A stretch of DNA of 64,000 nt, from contig NZ_SLXL01000002.1 of the NCBI RefSeq assembly GCF_004345735.1, positions 372,001 through 436,000 of the forward strand. Direction: 5' to 3'. The number at the start of each line of letters is the position of its first letter. Within the stretch, counting starts at the first letter, position 1. This DNA comes from Rhodovulum adriaticum (GTDB taxonomy: Bacteria; Pseudomonadota; Alphaproteobacteria; Rhodobacterales; Rhodobacteraceae). Position numbers and translations under genes: made by a program. The notes under the pieces are model-generated. The model searched no databases and had not been told where the DNA came from. It saw only the letters and a list, made by a program, of their open reading frames with translations. Below, in pieces: positions 36,148 through 44,761 of this stretch.

Positions 36148-37914
36148 TTACCCCAGGCTCACGTTGTCGATGCCCACCAGCCGGTCGTACAGCCAGTAGA
36201 GGATCAGCACCACCGCCAGCAGGATCGTGCCCAAAGCGGCCGCAAGGCCCCAGTTGAGCGAGCTGGAAATGTGATAGGCGATCCGGTTGGAAATGAAGGT
36301 GCCCGTCGTGCCGCCGACCAGTTCGGGCGTGATGTAGTAACCGATGGCCAGGATGAACACGAGAATACAGCCTGCGCCGATCCCCGGCACCGATTGCGGG
36401 AAATAGACCCGCCAAAAGGCCGTCCAGTTGGTCGCGCCCAGCGATTTCGCTGCGCGGACATAGGATGGCGGGATCGTCTTCATCACCGAATAGAGCGGCA
36501 GGATCATGAAGGGCAGCAGGATATGCGTCATCGCCACGATGGTGCCGAACTGGTTGTTGATCATCACCAGCCGCGCGTCGTCGGCGACGATATGCGCCCA
36601 GACCAGGATGTCATTGATCACCCCCTGCTGCTGCAACAGCACCTTCCACGCCGAGGTGCGCACCAGCAGCGAGGTCCAGAAGGGCAGCAGCACCAGGATC
36701 AGCAACAGGTTCGAGGTGCGCATGGGCAGGTTCGACAGCAGGTAGGCAATCGGATAGCCCAGCAGGACGCAGGATCCCATGATGACCATGCTCATGAACA
36801 GCGTGCGCTTGAATAGCAACATGTAGATCTGGCGATCCTCGGGCTGTGCGCTGACGCCGTCCACGGTCTTTTGCAGGTCGACCGATGCCAGGAAATAGCC
36901 CGAGGTATAGTCGGGCGAGAACGCCTTGATGGTCTTCCAGACCTCGGGGTCGGCCCAATCCTCATCCGCCTTGATGTACAGGTCGGCCAGGGCCACGGTC
37001 TCGAAATCGGGCACCGCCTGCGCCGCCGGGGCCAGCAGCGCACGGTCGGGCGCGGCAAGCGCCGCGAAATCCGGGGCCGGTTGTTTCGCCAGATCGCGGA
37101 AAAGCGCCAGATAGACGGGCGCCCAGGGTTCTTCTTCGGCGGGGTTGTCCTCGTCCTCGACCTGGGTGATGCGGGCAAACTCGGCATAGGCGTCGGCCGT
37201 TTCCGGCAGGGCGGCGGCGATGCCGGGTTTCAACTCGAACGGCGGCGCCGGCTTGTCGAAATCGCGCCCCGCGGCGTCTGCCTCTGCGGCCCAATCGGCG
37301 TTCGCGGCCAGCCAGTCGGGATCGCCCATCAGGCGCACCCAAGTTTTGGCCTCTTCCCAGGCGGGGTCCAGTGCCTCGAACTGGTCCAGGTAGGTTTCAC
37401 CGAAATCGTCGACCCGCCGCCCGGTCTTGCGGAACAGCGAAGAGATGCCGGTCATCTCGTAATTCAGGCGGGTGCCAAGGCGCGTGTGTTCCTTGCGCTC
37501 GGCGGCGGCCACCATGTCATAGGTAAAGGCCGCAAGAATGTTGTCGGGCGGCATCGCGCCGCTGTCCTCGTCCCAACCGGCCAGCGCCTGGGTCGTGCGC
37601 GGCAGCGTGTCGGAAACGATCTGGTTCTCGACCGAGCGGAACAGCATGTCCGCGATCGGGGCAATGAACGTCACCAGCACGAAGATCAGCAACGGCGCGA
37701 TCAGCATCAGGGCGCGCAGCTTCTGCGCGCGCAACGCACGTTTCAGGCTTTGCTTCAGCGGGCGGCCATCTGCGGCCAGAACGGGGCCATCGCCATCGCC
37801 GGACCCGTGCGGGGGCTGCGACTCGCGCGCGTCCAGGCCGGTGGCCTCGTGAAACGCGTCGTCGGGGGTGGGCGCATCGGCGGTCTGCGGGCCTGAACTG
37901 TTCAGGGTGCTCAT
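36148..37914 (-). CDS. Polyamine-type ABC transporter permease with large insert (PotB-like)
   Basis: A 588-residue permease, about twice the usual length of PotB (near 285). After a hydrophilic N-terminus, the first membrane segment is at about residues 67-92 (ALMLIAPLLIFVLVTFIAP). Residues about 95-365 form an acidic, largely soluble insert that should face the periplasm. The remaining helices and the EAA-type loop AAKSLGATNWTAFWRVYFP then form the permease domain. The start overlaps the DUF1330 stop (ATGA). Confidence 0.88.
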   Translation of the reverse strand: MSTLNSSGPQTADAPTPDDAFHEATGLDARESQPPHGSGDGDGPVLAADGRPLKQSLKRALRAQKLRALMLIAPLLIFVLVTFIAPIADMLFRSVENQIVSDTLPRTTQALAGWDEDSGAMPPDNILAAFTYDMVAAAERKEHTRLGTRLNYEMTGISSLFRKTGRRVDDFGETYLDQFEALDPAWEEAKTWVRLMGDPDWLAANADWAAEADAAGRDFDKPAPPFELKPGIAAALPETADAYAEFARITQVEDEDNPAEEEPWAPVYLALFRDLAKQPAPDFAALAAPDRALLAPAAQAVPDFETVALADLYIKADEDWADPEVWKTIKAFSPDYTSGYFLASVDLQKTVDGVSAQPEDRQIYMLLFKRTLFMSMVIMGSCVLLGYPIAYLLSNLPMRTSNLLLILVLLPFWTSLLVRTSAWKVLLQQQGVINDILVWAHIVADDARLVMINNQFGTIVAMTHILLPFMILPLYSVMKTIPPSYVRAAKSLGATNWTAFWRVYFPQSVPGIGAGCILVFILAIGYYITPELVGGTTGTFISNRIAYHISSSLNWGLAAALGTILLAVVLILYWLYDRLVGIDNVSLG

Positions 37915-38201
37915 CCGGTCCCCTCCACAAGGATGATGACGCTGTCGGCGCTGCTGCGGCGGATGTCAGCAACGGCCTGGTAAGCGGGGTCTTCGTAGGC
38001 GGCGCGCGCCGCTTCGTAGCTGGGAAACTCGATCACCACATGGCGGTCGTGGGCCGTGCCCTCGGCCACTTCGCTGCGGCCGCCGCGGACGACGAAACGT
38101 CCACCGTGGCTTTCCAGGATCGGCGTGTCGCGCTCGATATATTCGCGGTAGGCCTCGGGGTCAGTCACGGTGATATGACCGATGATGTATCCCTTGGGCA
38201 T
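37911..38201 (-). CDS. DUF1330 family protein
   Basis: A 96-residue dimeric alpha/beta-barrel (ferredoxin-like) small protein. MPKGYIIGHITVTDPEAY, the VRGG strand and the VVIEFPSYEAARAAYEDPAYQ motif with the DxxY-type end are typical of DUF1330. The start MPKGYI was preferred to a longer frame, with GGAGAAC upstream. It lies inside the ABC operon between the binding protein and the PotB-like permease, so it may process or sense the imported compound. Function is unknown. Confidence 0.85.
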   Translation of the reverse strand: MPKGYIIGHITVTDPEAYREYIERDTPILESHGGRFVVRGGRSEVAEGTAHDRHVVIEFPSYEAARAAYEDPAYQAVADIRRSSADSVIILVEGTG

Positions 38202-38226
38202 CGTCGCGTTCTCCGGGGTTCTGGGC

Positions 38227-38251
38227 GCGGCGGCGCAGGTCACGCCGCCGC
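38227..38251 (-). other. Intercistronic hairpin after the binding-protein gene
   Basis: A perfect 9-bp stem (GCGGCGGCG with CGCCGCCGC) around the loop CAGGTCA lies between the binding protein and DUF1330 genes. It probably stabilises the binding-protein message or partly ends transcription. Confidence 0.55.
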
Positions 38252-38296
38252 GGGTCTTGGGCCGGGCACGCAGCGGGGCGCGCCCGTGGCCCTTGC

Positions 38297-39403
38297 TTAC
38301 TTGGCCAGCCAGGCCTGGAACTTGGCGTCCAGGTCGTCGCGGTAATCAGCCCACCATTCGAAGTTCTGCAGGAAGGTGTTCTGCGCGTTGGCCGGATCGG
38401 TCGGCATGTGCGGGGCCATCTCGATGCCCAGGGTCGCGTGGGTGGACACCAGCGGCGCCGACGACGCGCGGGCCGGGCCGTAAGAGATGTACTTGGCCTG
38501 GTCGGCCAGACGCTGGGTATCGGTGGCGAACTTCACGAAGTCCATCGCGCGCGCCAGACGATCCTCGGGCAGACCCTCGGGAATGATCCAGCCGTCAAGG
38601 TCGTAGACCTGGCCGTCCCACAGCATGTTCACGGGCTGGCCCTGCTCGGCGATCAGGCTGAACAGACGACCGTTATAGGTAGAGCCCATGACGACTTCGC
38701 CATCGGCCAGCAGTTGCGGCGTGTCCGCACCGGCCGACCACCAGATCACGTCGTCCTTGATGGTGTCCAGCTTGGCCAGCGCGCGGTCCTGGCCCTCTTC
38801 GGTTTCCAGGACGTCGTAGATTTCGTCCTTCGGCACGCCGTCACACAGCAGCGCCCATTCCACGTTGTTGATCGGGCGCTTTTCCAGGCTGCGCTTGCCC
38901 GGGTAGGTTTCGGTGTCGAAGATCGCGCAGACGCTTTCGGGCGGCGTGTCGCCGACCATGTCCTGCCGATAGCCGAAGGTGATCGAGTAGACGATCTGCG
39001 GAATGAAGCAGTCGCTGACGATGGTTTCGCCGAAATCATCCGAGGCGGGCGTGCCGTCGGGTGCGGGGGCCAGCATCTCGTCGTGGTCGATTTCCATCGC
39101 CAGGCCTTCGTCGCACAGGCGCATCGCGTCGGCGGCGGTCACGTCCACCAGATCCCAGGTGACGTTGCCGGCCTCGTTCATCGCGCGCAGCTTGGCCACG
39201 GCCTCGTTCGAGCTTTCGTCCCAGACGACGGTCAGACCCTCATGCATTTCCTTGTAGGGGTCGGAATACGCGTTGATCTGGCTTTGCTGATAGGCGCCAC
39301 CCCAGGACACCAGCGTCATGGAATCGGCCATCTCCTGTGCCAGCGCCATCGGCGCGCCGACCAGGGCAATGCCCGTGCTCAGCAGAATGCTTTTGAGTTT
39401 CAT
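38297..39403 (-). CDS. Polyamine-type periplasmic substrate-binding protein (PotD/PotF-like)
   Basis: A 368-residue periplasmic receptor. The signal peptide MKLKSILLSTGIALVGAPMALA is followed by QEMADSMTLVSWGGAYQQSQ, the opening strand of family 1-type binding proteins of the polyamine class, and EAGNVTWDLVDVTAAD in the hinge. It has an even number of Cys that may form disulfides. The ligand may be a polyamine or another small cation; the sequence does not decide. It is the second gene of the operon. Confidence 0.9.
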   Translation of the reverse strand: MKLKSILLSTGIALVGAPMALAQEMADSMTLVSWGGAYQQSQINAYSDPYKEMHEGLTVVWDESSNEAVAKLRAMNEAGNVTWDLVDVTAADAMRLCDEGLAMEIDHDEMLAPAPDGTPASDDFGETIVSDCFIPQIVYSITFGYRQDMVGDTPPESVCAIFDTETYPGKRSLEKRPINNVEWALLCDGVPKDEIYDVLETEEGQDRALAKLDTIKDDVIWWSAGADTPQLLADGEVVMGSTYNGRLFSLIAEQGQPVNMLWDGQVYDLDGWIIPEGLPEDRLARAMDFVKFATDTQRLADQAKYISYGPARASSAPLVSTHATLGIEMAPHMPTDPANAQNTFLQNFEWWADYRDDLDAKFQAWLAK

Positions 39404-39484
39404 GCGGTTCTCTCCTTGTTGTGCGCCCTTTTGGGTTTTCTATGCCCCGCGCAGATCGGGCTTCGGGCGGGGCTTGGCCGGCGC

Positions 39485-40582
<1,098 letters not shown>

Positions 40583-40895
40583 GCGATACCCCCTGTTGCA
40601 TCGCGGCGCCCTGGCTGGGCCCCTGTGTATCGGCCTTTCAGGCTCTTACCCAAGACGGTAACATGTCATGCGTCAGTTGCAACGCAGAAGTTACCTCAGG
40701 TTCTAACTCGGAATTTTCCTTTTTTTCCAAGGACAAAACCGAAAGCGTGTCGCAGCGCCGTGGTATCACGCCCAGCCGGAAATGTGAGGGCCAGCCCCCG
40801 GCAGGCCACCGGACGGCCCCTGAAATGCTAGAAATTTCAGCGATTTTTGCCGCCCCTGGGCAGTCCTTGGTCGCGTTGGCAAGCGGCTGCGGGCG
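40583..40895. other. 313-bp intergenic region between the ABC operon and nadE
   Basis: No open frame here looks real. The spacer holds the promoter of the minus-strand ABC operon and the 3' end of the nadE transcript. It contains an AT-rich inverted repeat, CTGAAAT and ATTTCAG with a 7-nt loop (40820-40840), 56 bp beyond the nadE stop, which has no T-run. The part around 40700-40750 is unusually AT-rich for this genome. I cannot assign a specific operator. Confidence 0.5.
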
Positions 40896-42554
40896 TCAGG
40901 ACGGATCGCGCCAGCGGTTCACAATGGGATAGCGGCGATCCAGCCAGAACGCGCGGCGCGTCAGCCGCGCGCCGGGGGCGGACTGAAAGCGCTTGTATTC
41001 GCTGATATAGATCAGATGCTCGACCCGCTTGACGGTGTCGCGGTCGAATCCGGCCTCGACCAGTTCGGCCACCGATTTCTCGTCGTCGATCAGCCCTTCC
41101 AGGATCGCGTCCAGCACGTCGTAGGGCGGCAGGCTGTCCTCGTCCTTCTGATCCTCGCGCAACTCGGCGCTCGGCGGCTTGTCGATCACGCGGGGCGGGA
41201 TCACCTCGCCCGCCGGGCCCATCATCCAGTCACGGTGGTTTTCGTTGCGCCAGCGGCAGGTCTGGAACACCCGCGTCTTGTACAGATCCTTGATCGGGTT
41301 GTAGCCGCCCGCCATGTCGCCATAGATCGTGGCATAGCCCACCGCGACCTCTGACTTGTTGCCGGTGGTCAGCAGCATCTCGCCGAACTTGTTGGACAGC
41401 GCCATCAAGATCAGCCCGCGCAGGCGGGACTGGATGTTTTCCTCGGTCACGTCGGGGTCGCGACCTGCAAACAGCGGCGACAGCGCCTCTGTCACGGCGG
41501 CGCGGGGTCCGGTAATCGGCACCTCGTCCAACCGGCAGCCCAAGGCACGGGCCACGGCGGCGGCATCCTCCAGCGAATGCTGCGAGGTGTATTCCGAGGG
41601 CAGCATCACGCAGCGCACGTTGTCCGGCCCGATGGCATCGGCGGCAATCGCAGCCACCAGCGCACTGTCGATCCCGCCCGACAGACCCAGCACCACCTTG
41701 GAAAACCCGCTTTTGCCCAGGTAGTCGCGCAGGGCCGTGACCATGACGCGGTAATCCTGTTCCCACGTATCGGGATGCACCGCGCGCGCGCCCAGCTCGG
41801 CGCGCCAGCCCTCGGGCGTGCGGGTGAAATCCACATGGGCCAGCCCCTCGTCGAACAGGGGCATCTGCAGGGCCAGCTGCCCGCCGGGGTTCAGCACGAA
41901 GGATCCGCCGTCGAACACCTGATCGTCCTGCCCGCCGGTCAGGTTCAGATAGACCAGCGGCAACCCGGTTTCAACCGTGCGGGCCACCATCAGCGACATG
42001 CGGTGATCGAACTTCCCCCGGTGATAGGGCGAGCCGTTGGGCACCATCAGGATTTCGGCGCCGGTTTCGGCCAGCGCCTCGGTCACGTCGTCGAACCAGG
42101 CATCCTCGCAGATCGGCGTGCCGATGCGCACCGGGCCTACGGTGTAGGGACCGTTGATCGGGCCGCTGTCATAGATGCGCTTTTCGTCGAACACCCCGTC
42201 GTTGGGCAAGTGATGCTTGAAGATGCGCGCGGTGACCGCGCCGTTCTGGCAGATGTAATAGGCGTTGTAGAGGTGCCCATGCGCGGCAAAGGGCGCGCCG
42301 ATCCCCAACGCGGGCCCCTGCGCGCATTCGCGGGCCAGCGCGGCAACATGGGCCATGGCATCGGCGGCAAAGGCGGGCCGGGCCACGATGTCCTGCACCT
42401 GGTAGCCGGTCACGAACATTTCCGGCAGGGCCACCATATCGGCACCGGCGCGGCGCGCCTCTTCCCAGGCGGCGCGGGCCTTGTCGGCATTTGCGGCCAG
42501 CGCCCCCAGCGTGGGGTTGAGTTGCGCCAGCGTCAGGCGAAAGCTGTCGGCCAT
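40896..42554 (-). CDS. nadE: Glutamine-dependent NAD+ synthetase
   Basis: Amidates nicotinic acid adenine dinucleotide to NAD+ using ammonia from glutamine. It is 552 residues. The N-terminal nitrilase-type glutaminase domain carries Cys in PICEDAWFDDV, with FVTGYQVQDI near its start; the C-terminal synthetase carries the PP-loop LGLSGGIDSALVAA and LTTGNKSEVAVGYATIYGD. The start MADSFRLTL follows AAGGGGAT; an alternative start 18 bp upstream is weaker. The two-domain form explains the extra length compared with the ammonia-dependent enzyme. Confidence 0.97.
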   Translation of the reverse strand: MADSFRLTLAQLNPTLGALAANADKARAAWEEARRAGADMVALPEMFVTGYQVQDIVARPAFAADAMAHVAALARECAQGPALGIGAPFAAHGHLYNAYYICQNGAVTARIFKHHLPNDGVFDEKRIYDSGPINGPYTVGPVRIGTPICEDAWFDDVTEALAETGAEILMVPNGSPYHRGKFDHRMSLMVARTVETGLPLVYLNLTGGQDDQVFDGGSFVLNPGGQLALQMPLFDEGLAHVDFTRTPEGWRAELGARAVHPDTWEQDYRVMVTALRDYLGKSGFSKVVLGLSGGIDSALVAAIAADAIGPDNVRCVMLPSEYTSQHSLEDAAAVARALGCRLDEVPITGPRAAVTEALSPLFAGRDPDVTEENIQSRLRGLILMALSNKFGEMLLTTGNKSEVAVGYATIYGDMAGGYNPIKDLYKTRVFQTCRWRNENHRDWMMGPAGEVIPPRVIDKPPSAELREDQKDEDSLPPYDVLDAILEGLIDDEKSVAELVEAGFDRDTVKRVEHLIYISEYKRFQSAPGARLTRRAFWLDRRYPIVNRWRDPS

Positions 42555-42707
42555 GACCCCATCCCCTTGCATCTTTCCCGCGTCTTAGCAGACTTACAGG
42601 CAAGTGAAAGCCGATAGATAGCGAAAACCGTTGTCAGCCTGAGGCACCTAATCTAGGGTTTGCCCGCTTTCATCAGAGACCGCAGAGGCAGGGCCAAGGG
42701 GGCGAAA

Positions 42708-44123
42708 GTGCACAAGGCAGGCATGGCAGTATCGCGCGCAGCGCTGGTGGGATTCGTTATGCTTGCGGGAACGGCCCAGGCGCAGGACACCGACGAGGTC
42801 ATCACCCGGCAATACGATGACGGCGGCATCTACGAAGGCACCTTCAAGGATGGCAAGCAGCACGGCACCGGCACCTACCGGCTGCCCAACGGCTATGAAT
42901 ACACCGGCGAGTGGGTCGAGGGCCGGATAGAGGGCCAGGGCGTCGCGCGGCTGGTGAACGGTTCGATCTACGAGGGGCAGTTCAAGGACGGCAAGCCCCA
43001 CGGCATGGGCAAGATCACCTTCGCCGACGGCGGCACCTATGAGGGCGAGTGGGTCGAGGGCGAAATCACCGGAACCGGCGTCGCGGTCTATGCCAACGGC
43101 GTGCGCTACGAGGGCGAGTTCCGCAACGCCGTGCACCACGGCGTGGGCACCATGACCAGCCCCAACGGCTATGTCTACGAGGGCACCTGGGTCGGCGGCG
43201 TGAAAGAGGGCAAGGGCAAGATCACCTACCCCGGCGGCCGCATCTACGAAGGCGAGATGAAGGCCGGCGAACGCGCGGGCACGGGGACGCTGATTACCCC
43301 CGAGGGCCTGACCTATACCGGCGAATGGTCGGATGGCGGCATGAACGGCACCGGCCGCCTGACCCAGCCCAACGGCGACATCTACGAGGGCGATTTCGTT
43401 GACGGCGAACGCCACGGGACCGGCAAGGTCACCTACGCCAACGGCGATGTCTATCAGGGTGACTACGAGGCCGACAAACGCCACGGCATGGGCACCTTCA
43501 TCGGGGCGGACGGCTACCGCTATGAGGGCCAGTGGGTCGCCGGCCGGATGGAGGGCGAAGGCACCCTGACCTATCCCGACGGCACCATCTATGTCGGCAG
43601 TTTCGCCAACGACCTGCCCGAAGGCATCGGCAAGGTCGTCTATACCGACGGCTCCACCTACGAGGGGGACTGGGTCGCCGGCGTGATCGAGGGCAAGGGC
43701 CGCGCCACCTTCCCCGACGGCCAGGTCTATGAAGGTGAATTCAAGGACGCCGCCTATGACGGGCAGGGGACGATCACCTATCCGGGCGGCTATTCCTACG
43801 AAGGGGAATGGAAAAACGGCCTGCGCCACGGGCAAGGGACGGCCAGCTATGCCGACGGCTCGGTCTATACCGGCGAATACGTCCAGGGCCAGCGCGACGG
43901 CCAGGGCACCATCACCATGGCCGACGGGTTCACCTACGAAGGCGGCTGGAAGGCTGGCAAGTTCCACGGCCAGGGCCGGGCCACCTATGCGAACGGCGAT
44001 GTCTACGAGGGCACCTTTGCCATGGGCAAGCGCGAGGGCGACGGGGTCATGCGCTATGCAAGCGGCGAAGAGGAACGCGGCACCTGGAAGGATGGCGTTT
44101 TGACCACCGGCACGGTCGAGTAG
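42708..44123 (+). CDS. Secreted MORN-repeat protein (19 repeats)
   Basis: A 471-residue exported protein. The GTG at 42708 follows AAGGGGG by 5 nt and yields a signal peptide (MHKAGMAVSRAALVGFVMLAGTAQAQ); an ATG at 42723 would also give one. The rest is almost all MORN units of 23 residues (for example YEGTFKDGKQHGTGT), about 18 with YEG/YTG/YQG plus one degenerate ending. MORN repeats fold into an elongated beta-sheet that binds lipids or other proteins. No catalytic domain is present, so it is probably a periplasmic or surface scaffold. Confidence 0.85.
   Translation: MHKAGMAVSRAALVGFVMLAGTAQAQDTDEVITRQYDDGGIYEGTFKDGKQHGTGTYRLPNGYEYTGEWVEGRIEGQGVARLVNGSIYEGQFKDGKPHGMGKITFADGGTYEGEWVEGEITGTGVAVYANGVRYEGEFRNAVHHGVGTMTSPNGYVYEGTWVGGVKEGKGKITYPGGRIYEGEMKAGERAGTGTLITPEGLTYTGEWSDGGMNGTGRLTQPNGDIYEGDFVDGERHGTGKVTYANGDVYQGDYEADKRHGMGTFIGADGYRYEGQWVAGRMEGEGTLTYPDGTIYVGSFANDLPEGIGKVVYTDGSTYEGDWVAGVIEGKGRATFPDGQVYEGEFKDAAYDGQGTITYPGGYSYEGEWKNGLRHGQGTASYADGSVYTGEYVQGQRDGQGTITMADGFTYEGGWKAGKFHGQGRATYANGDVYEGTFAMGKREGDGVMRYASGEEERGTWKDGVLTTGTVE
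42831..44105 (+). repeat. Tandem 69-bp repeats encoding MORN units
   Basis: The coding sequence repeats about every 69 bp (23 codons), with recurring blocks such as TACGAGGGC and GACGGC. The copies are diverged in DNA while the protein pattern holds, so this is protein-level repetition and not a recent DNA expansion. Confidence 0.8.
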
Positions 44124-44126
44124 ACC

Positions 44127-44143
44127 GCCGCGGCCCGCGCGGC
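44127..44143. terminator. Possible bidirectional terminator hairpin
   Basis: GCCGCG pairs with CGCGGC across GCCCG, between the MORN gene stop and the convergent small secreted protein gene. There is no T-run on either side, so this is tentative. Confidence 0.35.
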
Positions 44144-44151
44144 AGGCGCGT

Positions 44152-44550
44152 TCAGACCCCGACCTCGGGGCCAGTACAGATCAGCGGTTCGCGGCTCTGC
44201 TCCACCTCGATCAGCTGAGTTGCTGCCGGGTCGTTCTCAAACCGCGCGGTCAGCCCCGTGGGCGCGCGGAAAAAGCTCCAGCACTGGGGATTGCCCGGAT
44301 CGCGGTCATAGCTGAAACAGATCAGGCCGTCCGCCTCGTACCAGCTGCCCTCGACGCAATCACCATCCAGAAAGGTCCAGATCACCCGTCGCTGCGGCAG
44401 GTATTGTTCTGCCCCGTAGGGTTGACCACCGGTCGCGTAATACAGCGTCTTTCCGGTGGCATAGGCGTCGAATTCCGCCGCGCTCATCGGCTCTTGCGCC
44501 AGCGCGGGCGGGGCGGCGACAACGGCAAGGGCGGCAAGGGTGCGGCGCAT
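44152..44550 (-). CDS. Small secreted protein of unknown function
   Basis: A 132-residue exported protein. The start MRRTLAALAVVAAPPALAQEP gives a clean signal peptide; longer frames upstream lack support. The mature part has FDAYATGKTLYYATGGQPYGAEQYLPQRRVIWTF and an acidic/aromatic region ending in EPLICTGPEVGV, with Cys pairs that may form disulfides (DCVEGSWY, LICFSYD, QCWSF). I do not recognise a named family. It is convergent with the MORN gene and divergent from ftsY. Confidence 0.75.
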   Translation of the reverse strand: MRRTLAALAVVAAPPALAQEPMSAAEFDAYATGKTLYYATGGQPYGAEQYLPQRRVIWTFLDGDCVEGSWYEADGLICFSYDRDPGNPQCWSFFRAPTGLTARFENDPAATQLIEVEQSREPLICTGPEVGV

Positions 44551-44761
44551 GGGGCCTCCGGTCCGGGAACGCGTGTGCCAGCGTGCCAGATCGCCGCACG
44601 ATTGACCAGAGGGGCGAGGAACTGCGGCGCCGGGTGGCATGGCGCGGGCGCGGCGCGCTTGGCAGGATGGCACGGTCGCGGGCCGGACGGCGACCCTTCC
44701 ATATCGCGGCGAATGCGCATAGGTCAGGGCAGGGCCAGGCCAAGGCCCGGCAGGAGGCGAC

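Noticed and set aside
42831-44105. The MORN repeats as a CRISPR array or DNA satellite
   Set aside because: The unit is 69 bp, in frame with a single open reading frame, and varies at third positions; there are no unique spacers.
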